From RYN-230 sp963720645 (lineage in GTDB: Bacteria > Actinomycetota > Actinomycetes > Streptosporangiales > Streptosporangiaceae), in contig CAVRFX010000021.1 in assembly GCA_963720645.1 (NCBI GenBank), forward strand, positions 124,001-188,000: a stretch of DNA of 64,000 nucleotides, given 5' to 3'. Positions 43,140-52,164 of the stretch are shown here, piece by piece. Each line of letters opens with the position of its first letter. The stretch's first letter is position 1. Below the pieces are notes generated by a model. It saw only the letters and a list, made by a program, of their open reading frames with translations, did no database searches and was not told the DNA's origin. A program made the position numbers and the translations under genes.

Positions 43140-44871
43140 TCAGCCCGCCTGGTGCACGCTCTCGAACGGGATCTTGGACATCGAATTCCAGGAGATGCCC
43201 GCGACCAGCGGCAGGTCGGCCCAGGCGGTGGAGTGCGCCTCGATCGCGTCCGGGAAGTCGAGCACCAGATACGGCTTGGCGCTCGCGATCATCTGCTGCA
43301 TCTGGTAAACGATCTGCTGCCGTTTCGCGGGGCTGGTGGCCGCGCTCTGCGCCTGGTACAGGTTGTCGTAGGCCTTGCTGCAGTAGCCGGTGTCGTTCCA
43401 GACGTTCCAGGAGCCGCAGGTCAGCACGGACAGCATGAAGTCCGGGTCGGTCAGCGGGTACCAGTCCCACATCGAGATCTCGAAGTTCTTGTAGCTGTTG
43501 GCCGTGATCGCGCTGTAGGCGGCCGAGTCGTCCAGCACCTTCAGGTTCAGCTGCACGCCGATCTTCTTGAAGTCACCCTGGATGATCTGGTACGACCGCT
43601 GGCCGTAGCTGTTCTGGATGTCGGTCGGCATGATCACCGTGTACGACATCGGATGGCCGTTGGCCATCCGGACGCCGCCCGGCCCCATCTTGTAGCCCGC
43701 CTGGTCGAGCAGCTGGTTCGCCTTGCTCAGGTCGAACGGCAGCCGGCTTGATCGCCGGGTCGGACCAGTGGCCGGTGGCGGGCGGGATGATCGACGCTCC
43801 GGGCTCGCCGTGACCGAGCAGGGACGTGCTCACGATGGCCTGCCGGTCGATCGCGTCGTCGAACGCCTGCCGCAGCAGCGGGTTCAGCAGCTCCTTGTGG
43901 CTGGCCTCCTGCTGCGGGTTGGCGTTGATGATGAAGTCGTCGAACACGACGCCCGGGCTGGACCGCACCACGAAGTGAGCCGATCTGAGGGTGGCCACCG
44001 AGGTCGGCGGCACCACCTCGACCCCGTCCAGCTGGTTGCTCTTCAGCGCGGTGATCATCGCGTCGGTGGTCTGGAAGAACTGCAGGCCGAAGCCGTCGAT
44101 GTGCGGCCTGGGGCCGTAGAACGTCGGGTTGCGCTTGAACAGCGCGATCTCCTTCGGCGTGTACTTGGTCAGGATGAACGGGCCGCCCGACACGATCGGC
44201 GCGTTGTTGGTGAACCGGGTCAGCGCCTTGCCGTTGCCGGTGGCGTACTTGGCCCAGACGTGCTCGGGCAGGATCGGCACCTGCTGCACCTGCGACAGCA
44301 CGTTCGCCACCGGCCGCTTGTAGGTCAGCACCAGCGTGGTGGCGTTCGGCGCGACGGCGCTCTTCAGGTGCGCGACGTAGCCGGCCGAGTTGGCCGTCGC
44401 GCCGTCCTGGTACTTCAGGATGGTGCTGTAGGTCCAGGCCGCGTCGGCGGCGGTCAGCGGCTTGCCGTCGGACCACTTGGCGCCCGGCTGGGTGTGGAAG
44501 GTCCACACCTTCCCGTCCGGGCTCTCGGTCCAGCTGCGCGCGAAGTCCGCCGCGAACTGCAGCTGGGTGTTGTACTGGACCAGCATCGGATAGATGTACT
44601 CGAACGTCACATAGGCGTCACCCTGGAACGCGACGAACGGGTTCAGCGAGTCGATGCTGGAGTTGCTGCCCAGCCGGAACACGCCGCCGTCCTTGACCGA
44701 GCTGCCGGATCCCCCGCTGCCCCCTCCGCACGCGGCCGACACGAGCGCCACGGCGGCCGCCGCCGCGATCAGCGCCGCCGCCTGGCGGCGCCCGCGCGGG
44801 TTCCGCCGGCGCGGGTGCAGTGCCGCCCGCAGCCGCCGGGATTTCCCGGGGAGCTGACCGTGGCCTTTCAT
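43140..44871 (-). CDS. family-5 solute-binding lipoprotein of peptide ABC transporter (frameshifted)
   Basis: ATG 44871 opens a basic leader and signal sequence ending at the lipobox VSAAC. The mature part has FRLGSNSSIDSLNPFVAFQG, WTFHTQPGAKWSDGKPLTAA (family signature) and PILPEHVW. Near 43745 the frame changes: KPLPFDLSKANQLLDQAGYK, then SYTVIMPTDIQNSYGQRSYQ and MWDWYPLTDPDFML to the end. One extra G in AAGCCGGCTGCC explains it; 1732 nt minus one is 577 codons. It is the first gene of the operon; a DtxR/IdeR-like box lies upstream, so the ligand may be an iron chelate rather than a peptide (inference). Confidence 0.9.
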
Positions 44872-44941
44872 CCGCCCACCCTCGTTCCTGGGACCGCCCC
44901 GGGGTCCGCCCCGCCGGACTGACCGGGAAACCTTCTGAATA

Positions 44942-44960
44942 GCCGTTTAGGCTTGCCTAT
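44942..44960. promoter_or_regulatory. DtxR/IdeR-like iron box upstream of the binding-protein gene
   Basis: GCCGTTTAGGCTTGCCTAT matches the 19-bp consensus TTAGGTTAGGCTAACCTAA at about 12 positions, with a strong TTAGGCT..CCTA core. It lies about 70 bp upstream of the transporter operon. The divergent kinase gene is the alternative target. Confidence 0.4.
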
Positions 44961-45082
44961 CTGGACAGATGCGTCAACCCCCGGCGCCCAACCGCCGCCG
45001 CGACGTGATCTAACGAAGGGAGTTCAGTACCGTTCCGTGACGAGTGATCATCACGTGGGCGGGTAGCTCCCTTAGTGTGGGG

Positions 45083-46627
45083 ATGCCTGGGCTTGTGCTT
45101 CGGGGGCGCTACCGGCTGGACGTGCTCATCGCGACCGGGGGGATGGGGGAGGTCTGGCGTGGTACCGACCTGGCCATCGACCGCCGGGTGGCGATCAAGG
45201 TGGTGCGGCCGGAGCACGCGGACGACGAGGAAGGCCTGGCCCGGTTCCGGGCCGAGGCGCATCATGCGGGCTCGCTGTCGCACCCGAACATCGCCCAGGT
45301 CTTTGACTACGGGGAGGCGGTAGCCCCCGAGCCGGGATACCTGGTCATGGAGCTGGTGGAAGGCCTGTCCCTGACCCGGATCCTGGACGACGGGCCGCTG
45401 CCGCCCGAGGACGTGATGGACATCGTCGCCCAGACGGCCCGGGGGCTGGCCGCCGCCCACCGGGTTGGCCTGGTCCACCGCGACGTCAAGCCCGGCAACC
45501 TGCTGGTCAGGTCGGACGGCCTGGTCAAGATCACGGACTTCGGGATCGCCCGCGCGGTGGGGGATACCACCGTCACCCAGCCCGGGATGCTGATCGGGAC
45601 CCCCGCCTACCTGGCGCCTGAGCGGGTGTCCGGTGCGCCCGCGTCGCCCGCCACGGACCTGTACTCACTGGGCGTCGTCGCGTACCAGTGCCTGACCGGG
45701 CATCCCCCGTTCGCCGGCGAGCCCCTGGTGGTGGCCCTGGCGCATCTCGACCAGGGCATGCCGGCGCTGCCGGCGTCGGTGCCGCCCGGGGTCTCGGCGC
45801 TGGTCGCCGAGCTGACCCGGCAGGACCCCGCGGCCCGGCCGCCGTCCGCCTGGGATGCGGCGCTGCGGGCCGAGCAGCTGCGGGTGCTGCTGTCCAGCCC
45901 GGAGGCACTCAGCCGGCATGGCACGGCCGCGGCCCCGCTGTCCGTCCCCGGGGCGGAGGGTGCGCTCCTGGCGGGCGCGGCGCTGTCCGGGCCCGGGCCC
46001 GCGGTCGCCGCCAGCGTCCCGCCGCCCCCGGCCTGGTCCCCGCTCCCGCCGCCCCCCGGCCCGCGGCGGCGGGCGCGGAACCGCACCAGCCTGCCCGCCC
46101 GCGGGGCCCTGGCCGCGACCGGGCTGGCGGCGATCGGGTTCATCGCCTGGACCCTGGCCACGCTGCCCGCGCCGGTCCGGGATCAGCTCCCCGACGTGGC
46201 CCCGCCCGCGGCCACGCACAGCACGGCGCCGAGCGGCCCCCGGCAGAGCCCCGTCGCGGCCACCCGCGGTGACGGGCCCAACGGCGGCAGCGCCGCCGTG
46301 GCGCGGGTGGCCGCCACCGCCCAGCCGTCCACGTCGGCGCAATCCACGTCCGCATCGCCGGCCCCCCCGTCCACGCCCGGCACGCCCAGCCAGTCCCCGA
46401 CGCCGTCGGGCAGCCCGACACCCACCCCCAGCACGCCCACCCCGAGCTCGCCGACACCCACGCCCAGCACGCCCACCCCGAGCTCGCCGCCGCCGACCAC
46501 CTCGGCACCGACCACACCGGCGCCGTCGACACCGATCGGCACGGCGACCCCGAGCAGCGTGCCCGCGCCCTCGACCTCGACCCTGGTGACCCTCAGTCCC
46601 GGGACGTTCCTGGCCGCGGGGCCGTGA
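45083..46627 (+). CDS. membrane-anchored serine/threonine protein kinase
   Basis: A 514-residue PknB-type kinase. Glycine loop IATGGMGEVWRG, lysine in VAIKVV, catalytic HRDVKPGNLLV, metal site DFGIA, activation/APE region GTPAYLAPERV. The kinase domain ends near residue 265. A single membrane helix (ALAATGLAAIGFIAWTLATL) follows, then an external tail of about 150 Pro/Ser/Thr residues without PASTA domains. ATG 45083 is chosen because it begins two codons before the conserved start. It is convergent with a phosphatase remnant that would have been a natural antagonist. Confidence 0.92.
   Translation: MPGLVLRGRYRLDVLIATGGMGEVWRGTDLAIDRRVAIKVVRPEHADDEEGLARFRAEAHHAGSLSHPNIAQVFDYGEAVAPEPGYLVMELVEGLSLTRILDDGPLPPEDVMDIVAQTARGLAAAHRVGLVHRDVKPGNLLVRSDGLVKITDFGIARAVGDTTVTQPGMLIGTPAYLAPERVSGAPASPATDLYSLGVVAYQCLTGHPPFAGEPLVVALAHLDQGMPALPASVPPGVSALVAELTRQDPAARPPSAWDAALRAEQLRVLLSSPEALSRHGTAAAPLSVPGAEGALLAGAALSGPGPAVAASVPPPPAWSPLPPPPGPRRRARNRTSLPARGALAATGLAAIGFIAWTLATLPAPVRDQLPDVAPPAATHSTAPSGPRQSPVAATRGDGPNGGSAAVARVAATAQPSTSAQSTSASPAPPSTPGTPSQSPTPSGSPTPTPSTPTPSSPTPTPSTPTPSSPPPTTSAPTTPAPSTPIGTATPSSVPAPSTSTLVTLSPGTFLAAGP
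46415..46486 (+). repeat. two 36-bp units in the kinase tail
   Basis: Units at 46415-46450 and 46451-46486 each encode PTPTPSTPTPSS, differing at one base (CCC versus ACG codon change only). Part of the disordered extracellular tail. Confidence 0.85.
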
Positions 46628-46636
46628 CCCCCGGGA

Positions 46637-47447
46637 TCAGCGGCCCCATTCGCCGGTGACCCGGGCGAGCAGCAGCGCGGCGTCGTCATCGAGCGGCGCG
46701 CCGACGTGCCGTATCAGGTCATCGCGCAGCCGGTTCAGCAGATCCCCGTCCTGGCTGCCGGGGGTGGCGGCCAGCGCGGCGGCCCGCTCCTCCAGCGGGT
46801 AGAACTCCCCGTGCGCATCGCGGGCCTCGGTCACCCCGTCGGTGTACAGCAGGAAGGCGTCCCCGGGCTGCAGAGCCACGGTGCGTTCCGCGCCGGACGT
46901 GCCGCCGAGGGCCATCAGCCGCAGCGGCAGGGCCGGGGCCGGCACGTCCACCGTGGTGACCCGCGGCGGGCGGGCCCCGCCCTCACCACGGGCATCCTGT
47001 CCCGGGCTGAGCACGAACGGCGGGGGATGACCGCAGTTGTAGACGGTCAGGCTGCCCGCGGCGGGGTCGATCTCGGCCAGCACCGCGGTCACGAACTCCT
47101 CCAGTGGTGCCGCGGGACGGCGGGCCAGGCGCGCTGATGACGGTCACGGCGAGCACCGACACCGTGGTCACCACGGGCAGTTCCGCGGTGGTGGTGAAGG
47201 GGGCGGTCACGATCGCGGCCAGCAGCATCACGGCGCCGAAGGCCAGCGGGCGGCGCGGAGTGGCCGCGCCGATGCCAGCCAGGGCCGGCGGCACTGCCAG
47301 CAGGGGCAGCAGCAGCTGCCCGGCCGCGGCGCCCATCGTGGCCAGGCCGATCAGGGCCGCCGCCGCGGGGACGGAACACAGGACGAGCCACCCGGCCGGC
47401 CAGGGTGCCGCGCGGACGGCCGACCGTCCCCGCGCCAGCGCCAGCAT
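46637..47447 (-). pseudogene. SpoIIE/PP2C membrane phosphatase with internal deletion
   Basis: From ATG 47447 the first 105 codons encode a four-helix membrane domain (WLVLCSVPAAAALIGLAT, AFGAVMLLAAIVTAP, VTTVSVLAVTVIS). The other frame then gives RLARRPAAPLEEFVTAVLAE and the C-terminal half of a PP2C domain: VYNCGHPPPFVLSP, LLYTDGVTEARDAHGEFYPL, LDDDAALLLARV. The N-terminal PP2C half, about 130-170 residues with the first metal-binding aspartates, is missing. Deletion plus frameshift should abolish activity. Such proteins normally dephosphorylate anti-sigma antagonists. Either real decay or an assembly collapse. Confidence 0.8.
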
Positions 47448-47658
47448 CTAGGAGCCGCGAGTTACGGCAGCCGCGTCACGCAGCATGGGAACGCTCCTCG
47501 CTGGCCAAGCGGATACCGCGGTGGGGGACCGGAATCAACGCCACAATAGTGCATCCGCGCCCGGATCCACCGGGTGCGCGGGCCGCCCCGGCGGGGCCGT
47601 GCGCCCGCCAGGCGGGCGGCGCGCTCGGCCAGCATGGGCACCAAGCTAGGCAGGGCAT

Positions 47659-47699
47659 AAACTTATGTCAAACCTAATTTTGTGTTCATCCTAAGTTAA
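47659..47699. promoter_or_regulatory. AT-rich promoter/operator upstream of TetR gene
   Basis: A sharp AT-rich stretch ahead of ATG 47715. CTTA (47662) and TAAG (47692) form an inverted pair, and TCAAACCTAATTTTGTG lies between. Probably the autoregulated TetR promoter. Confidence 0.35.
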
Positions 47700-47714
47700 G
47701 CGTAGGCTGGGCGC

Positions 47715-48338
47715 ATGACATCCGGACTCCGCGAACGGCGGAAGCAGGAGACCCGGCGGGCGATCTCGGACATCGCCACCCGGCTGTTCGTGGCGCATGG
47801 CTTCGACGAGGTGACGATTTCCCAGGTCGCTGACGCTGCGGAGGTGGCCAAGATGACGGTCACCAACTATTTCCCGCGCAAGGAGGACCTGGTCTTCGAC
47901 CGTGCCGAGGCGGTCATCGGGCACCTGGCCGGGGTCGTCGCCAGCCGCGCGCCGGGGGAGAGCATGCTGACCGCGGTCCGCCGGGACTACGCCGATGCGG
48001 TGACCCGGGCCGACGTCACCCTCGGGCTGTCCAGTCCCGCCTTCGCCCGGATGATCGCCTCCAGCCCGGTGCTGGCCACCCGCGAGCGGGAAATGCTGCT
48101 GCTGCGCGAGCGCGCGCTCGGCGACGCGATGGCCGCCGAGACCGGGGCTGACGGCCCGCAGCTGCGGCTGGCCGCCGCGCTGCTCGCCTCGGTGCACCGG
48201 GTGCTGTACGCGGAGGCGCGCCAGCGCAGCCTGGCCGGGCAGCTGAAGCCGGAGATCTGCGCCGTGCTCGCCGCGGCGGCGGCCCGCGCGTTCGACCTGC
48301 TGGAGCCGGCCCTGGGCCACGCCTGGGTCCGGGCCTGA
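47715..48338 (+). CDS. TetR family transcriptional regulator
   Basis: A 207-residue TetR protein: RRAISDIATRLFVAHGFDEV, then TISQVADAAEVAKMTVTNYF and PRKEDLVFDR, the complete helix-turn-helix block. The C-terminal ligand domain is helical with no recognisable ligand signature. ATG 47715 follows an AT-rich promoter region. No obvious target gene is adjacent apart from itself and the facing M55 remnant. Confidence 0.9.
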   Translation: MTSGLRERRKQETRRAISDIATRLFVAHGFDEVTISQVADAAEVAKMTVTNYFPRKEDLVFDRAEAVIGHLAGVVASRAPGESMLTAVRRDYADAVTRADVTLGLSSPAFARMIASSPVLATREREMLLLRERALGDAMAAETGADGPQLRLAAALLASVHRVLYAEARQRSLAGQLKPEICAVLAAAAARAFDLLEPALGHAWVRA

Positions 48339-48385
48339 CCCCCTCCCGGGCGGCCGCCGCGGGCCGGCGTCACCGCTGCGCTCAG

Positions 48386-48727
48386 TCACACGGTCTCGGC
48401 GATCCCGCGGGTCAGCAGGATCGCCGCGCAGAACGAGCGGTAGGTGGCCAGCGGGTCGTCCCCGGTGCAGCGCAGTTCCCGCGGCCCGGTGCGCTCCACT
48501 CCCCGGACCCAGCTGGCCGCCTCCGCGATGTCGGTGGTCCGCACCGAGAGCTCCAGCACCGCCTGGCCCAGCGGCGGGGGCTGCGCTCCCGCCGCGCCCC
48601 TGACCGCCCGCTCCGCGGTCTCCCGGATCAGCGCGCACGCCCGGGCCGGGTGCAGGCTGTGCGCGGGGCCGAGCCGTTCTCCGAGGGAACCCTGCTGAGG
48701 CGGGTCCGCCGTGCCCTGGACAGCCAC
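48386..48727 (-). pseudogene. C-terminal remnant of M55 D-aminopeptidase (DppA-like)
   Basis: The 113-codon frame carries AHSLHPARACALIRETAERA, LELSVRTTDIAEAASWVRGV, RTGPRELRCTGDDPLATYRS and a terminal FCAAILLTRGI. This matches the last third of M55 zinc peptidases (usual length about 270 residues). The N-terminal metal-binding half is absent, and the first 18 codons look unrelated. It is probably a truncated gene; full-length M55 enzymes release D-alanine from D-Ala peptides. Confidence 0.65.
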
Positions 48728-48764
48728 ACCGGGCCCGGCTACCCGGGTGCCCAGCTCAGCCAGG

Positions 48765-49166
48765 TCAGCCCAGCGGCGCGCCGACCCGCTCGCGCACCTC
48801 CTGCACCGCCCACTGGTTCCCGTCCGGGTCGGCGAAGAACATGAACTTGCCGCCGTCGCGGGGGTCGAGCTGCTGGACCTCCGTGACCTCGACGCCGCGG
48901 CCGGCCAGCTCGGCCCGGGCCGCGTCGATGTCCCCGACGACCAGCTGGAGATGCGCCCCCGTCCCGGTGGCAGTGTCCGCGCTGATCACCACGGGGCCGA
49001 TCACGACCGAGCACGCCGATCCGGGTGGCGTCATGTGCACCACCCGCATCTCCGGTGCGGGCTGCGTATCGGCGTCGAGATGGAACCCGAGCTTGCCGAG
49101 GTAAAAGTCCTTCGCCCGGTCGATGTCGGTGACCGGGACCACGACCACTTCCAGTTTCCAGTCCAT
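48765..49166 (-). CDS. VOC/glyoxalase-family protein
   Basis: A 133-residue single-fold protein with the pair of beta-alpha-beta-beta-beta units of the vicinal-oxygen-chelate family: VVVPVTDIDRAKDFYLGKLG and LVVGDIDAARAELAGRGVEV, then FMFFADPDGNQWAVQEV. ATG 49166 is preferred over GTG 49175 because GGAAGGAG then has an 8-nt spacing. Proteins of this subgroup include lyases, dioxygenases and antibiotic-binding proteins; the substrate here is unknown. Confidence 0.88.
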   Translation of the reverse strand: MDWKLEVVVVPVTDIDRAKDFYLGKLGFHLDADTQPAPEMRVVHMTPPGSACSVVIGPVVISADTATGTGAHLQLVVGDIDAARAELAGRGVEVTEVQQLDPRDGGKFMFFADPDGNQWAVQEVRERVGAPLG

Positions 49167-49263
49167 GATGGGCACTCCTTCCGGCTGGCGCCTGGGCGGC
49201 GCTCCTGGTCCTAGGACGGAGCCACCGCGCCAGCTTCGACATCCGCACCCCGCCGGTGCGCAG

Positions 49264-49301
49264 ATTATTCGCGGTGACCGGCATTATCCGCGGTGACCGG
49301 C
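49264..49301. repeat. 19-bp direct repeat upstream of histidine kinase
   Basis: ATTATTCGCGGTGACCGGC and ATTATCCGCGGTGACCGGC sit side by side with one mismatch, about 70-105 bp upstream of ATG 49371. The spacing of about two helical turns suits a response-regulator binding site. Confidence 0.7.
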
Positions 49302-49370
49302 CGGGTAGGCCCAGGCCCACCCCTCAATTAGGTACGGCCCCATAGCGCCGGGACCCCCGTCAGGGTCACG

Positions 49371-51135
49371 ATGGGTGACATGTGGATCCTCGTTCCCGTC
49401 GTGTGGCGGGTTTTCACCCGGCTGATGCGTTACCTGCGCCGGGGCATCTTCCTGGTGCCCGTGGCCGCGATCGGGATGGCGCTGTTCGGCGTGCACCCCT
49501 GGACCGTCGCGGTGGTGCTGCTGGCCCTGTTCGTGGCGTTCTGGAGGCCCGTGATCGCCGCGGCGCTGCTGCCGGTCACCATGGTGGTCGCCGGGATCAG
49601 TGGTCTCGTGGTGGCCGCCACCCAGCCCGGCTCGGGGTTCTGGAGCGTGTCCGCCCTGAGCGCGATCCATCAGCGCCTGATCGGGCCGCCCCGCCAGGGC
49701 CGGATCACCGCCATCGCCGGGCAGCTGGCCGGGCGGGGCCGTCAGGCCGTGATCACCCGCTTCGGCGCCGTGCCGCCGCCCAGCCCGGCGGCCCGGCCCG
49801 CCGCGGGCCCGCCCGTTAACTGGTATATGGGGCCCAATGGCCCGTCCGTCACGATCTCGGCGGGGCCCAGGATCCAGATCGACACGCCCGCCGGGGCGCC
49901 CTGGCAGATGCTGGCCAGCCGGGGGAGGGGGACAGTCCACATCAGCCACGGCGGCGGCCTGTGGCCCGGTGGCCTGCTCGTCCCGCTGGCCTTGCTGCTG
50001 CTAACCCTGGGCCTGTGGCTGCTGCCCCGCAGCGCGCCGGCGCTGCGGACCCACGCCGCCGGGCTGCTGATCTCGCTGCGGCGGCGGATGCTGGAGAATC
50101 GCTGGGGCATTCTCCTGATCCCGGTCGCGCTGCTCGGCCTGACCGTGTTCGGCGTGCACCTGTGGACGGTCGCGGCGGTCCTGGCGTCCATCGTCACGGC
50201 GGCCCGGTGGCCGGTCACCGCCGCGGACCTGGTCCCGGTGGCGCTGACCGCGTTCGCGGTCCGCGGCTTCATGATCGCGGCGAGCTGGCCGTCGCTGCCG
50301 GGGCTGGAGCGGCCCGGGATGCTCTACGGCCTCATCGTCGTCACCACCCGCCAGACGGCCATGCTGGCCGGGGCCGAGGCCAGCGCGTTCCTCGTGATGG
50401 CCGCGTGGCTGGTCCCGCGGACGATCGGGGCGCACGCCCGCGCGATGCTGGTGCCCGGCCGGGCCCTGGAGCTGGAGGGCCGCGTGCAGCGGCTGACCGA
50501 GACCCGGGATCTGGCCGTGGGCGCGGCCGCCACCGAACTGCGCCGGATCGAGCGCGACCTGCACGACGGCGCCCAGGCCCGGCTGGTCGCGCTGGGCATG
50601 AACCTGCGGGCGGTGGAGCGGATGCTGCCGGGTCGCCCGGAGGCCGCGCTGGCCCTGGTCGCCGAGGCCCGGGAGACCTCCCTGCGGGCCCTGAACGACC
50701 TGCGTGACCTGGTCCGCGGCATCTGCCCGCCGGTGCTGGCCGACCGTGGCCTGGGCCACGCGGTGCGCGCCCTCGCCCTGGACACCCCATTCCCGGTGGA
50801 CCTGGACATCGACCTGCCCGGGCGGCTGAGCGCGCCGGTCGAGTCGGCCTGCTACTTCGCGGTGGCCGAGGCCCTGGCCAACGCGGTCCGGCACTCCGGT
50901 GCGCGCCGGGTGCACATCCGCATGCAGCACACGGGCGGGCTGCTGCGGGTCCAGGTGGCCGACGACGGCGCGGGCGGCGCGGACCCGGCCCGGGGCACCG
51001 GCCTGCGCGGCGTCGAACAGCGGCTGGCGCGCGTTCGATGGCATCCTGGCGGTGAGCAGCCCGCCAGGGGGGCCGACCATGATCGCCATGGAGGTGCCGT
51101 GCGCGTTGTTGTCGCCGAAGACCTGTTCCTGCTGA
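49371..51135 (+). CDS. NarL-type sensor histidine kinase (frameshifted near 3' end)
   Basis: The N-terminal membrane part has an internal duplication: RGIFLVPVAAIGMALFGVHP (25 on) and WGILLIPVALLGLTVFGVHL (245 on), each continuing WTVA. The HisKA_3 box is RRIERDLHDGAQARLVALGM with His398; the ATPase region has EALANAVRHSGARRVHIRMQ and DDGAGG. Around 51033 one extra base shifts the frame. The correct continuation AFDGILAVSSPPGGPTMIAM ends the kinase at 51135 and overlaps the regulator start. Read as written, kinase and regulator would look like one 790-residue hybrid. Confidence 0.88.
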
Positions 51136-51743
51136 GGGACGGGCTGACCCGGCTGCTCACGGCGCACGGCTTCGAGATCGCGGCGGCGGTGGACAGCGCG
51201 CCCGGCCTGCTGTGCGCGCTGCTGGAACAGCGGCCGGATGTGGCGGTCGTGGACGTCCGGCTGCCGCCCTCGTTCGCCGACGACGGCCTGCAGGCCGCGC
51301 TGGCCGCCCGCCAGCAGGTGCCCGGGCTCCCGGTGCTGCTGCTGTCGCAGTACGTCGAGCAGCTGTACGCCCGGGAGCTGCTCGCCGACCAGTCGGGCGC
51401 GGTCGGCTACCTGCTCAAGGACCGGGTCTTCAACGACGACCAGTTCGTCAACGCGATCCGGACCGTAGCCGCGGGCGGGACCGTGATGGATCCCGATGTC
51501 GTGAGCAAGCTGCTCGGCCGCCGCGCCCGTGACGAGCCGGTCACCCGGCTGTCCGGCCGTGAACGCGAGGTCCTGGCGCTGATGGCCGAGGGCCGCTCGA
51601 ACGTGGCGATCGCGCAGCGGCTGTTCGTCACCGAGAAGGCGGTCAGCAAGCACACGACGAGCATCTTCACCAAGCTGGGGCTGGCCGCCTCCGAGGACGA
51701 CAACCGGCGGGTGCTGGCCGTCCTGGCCTACCTGAACGCCTGA
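51099..51743 (+). CDS. NarL/LuxR family response regulator
   Basis: A 214-residue regulator. Receiver domain: Glu7-Asp8 acidic pair, phospho-acceptor Asp52 in VVDVRLPP, Lys in YLLKDRV. LuxR helix-turn-helix: LSGREREVLALMAEGRSNVA then IAQRLFVTEKAVSKHTTSIF. GTG 51099 has GGAGGT upstream and overlaps the kinase 3' end. Partner of the sensor; the tandem 19-bp repeat upstream of the kinase could be its site. Confidence 0.92.
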   Translation: MRVVVAEDLFLLRDGLTRLLTAHGFEIAAAVDSAPGLLCALLEQRPDVAVVDVRLPPSFADDGLQAALAARQQVPGLPVLLLSQYVEQLYARELLADQSGAVGYLLKDRVFNDDQFVNAIRTVAAGGTVMDPDVVSKLLGRRARDEPVTRLSGREREVLALMAEGRSNVAIAQRLFVTEKAVSKHTTSIFTKLGLAASEDDNRRVLAVLAYLNA

Positions 51744-51747
51744 GCCG

Positions 51748-52162
51748 CTATCCCGGGCCGGGGCCGAGCTGGCTGAGGGCCTGCTCGGCCACGACCCGGG
51801 CGGGCAGGCCGGTGGCGGCGGCCGCGGCGGCCACGTCGTCGTGCTCGGGCTTGGCCCGGTGCGGGCCGATCTTGACCCGGATCCGGTGCCCCCCGACGGT
51901 CACCTCGGTCTCCCGGCCGGGGCAGCGCCTGGCGCCGGACCTGATGGCGCCGGGCACCCAGGCTGCCGGTCTCGGCGAGCAGCCGGGCCAGGACCGGCCC
52001 GTCATCCCCGGGCCGGCACAGCGCGGTGACCACGTGCGCTGGGCGGCCCTTCTTCCCGGTCACCGCCGTGATCCAGGCGTCCAGCGCGCCCGCGCCGAGC
52101 AGCAGCCCGGGCAGGTCGCCGAGCAGCTCGCCGGTCACGTCGTCGACCGTCGTCTCGACCAT
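51748..52162 (-). CDS. larC: LarC C-terminal part (LarC2), frameshifted
   Basis: ATG 52162 reads MVETTVDDVTGELLGDLPGL, LDAWITAVTGKKGRPAHVV (the conserved ETNxDD and MKKGRP motifs) and RHQVRRQAL. Then one extra C in CCCC (about 51922) shifts the frame; ETEVTVGGHRIRVKIGPHR to the end is in the other frame. LarC2 is the C-terminal half of the CTP-dependent nickel-insertion protein. It lies one frame away from LarC1. In Lactobacillus plantarum LarC1 and LarC2 are joined by programmed ribosomal frameshifting; here either that or a missing G in GCCGGGCCC would join them. Confidence 0.75.
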
Positions 52163-52164
52163 AA

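Noticed and set aside
45015..45074. AAGGGAG/CTCCCTT inverted pair upstream of the kinase gene
   Set aside because: Seven-base arms about 50 nt apart are expected by chance in such DNA and no symmetrical operator core is visible.
49371..51743. True hybrid histidine kinase fused to a response regulator
   Set aside because: The expected end of the kinase is present one frame away, and a GTG with ribosome site starts the regulator, so one extra base explains the fusion.
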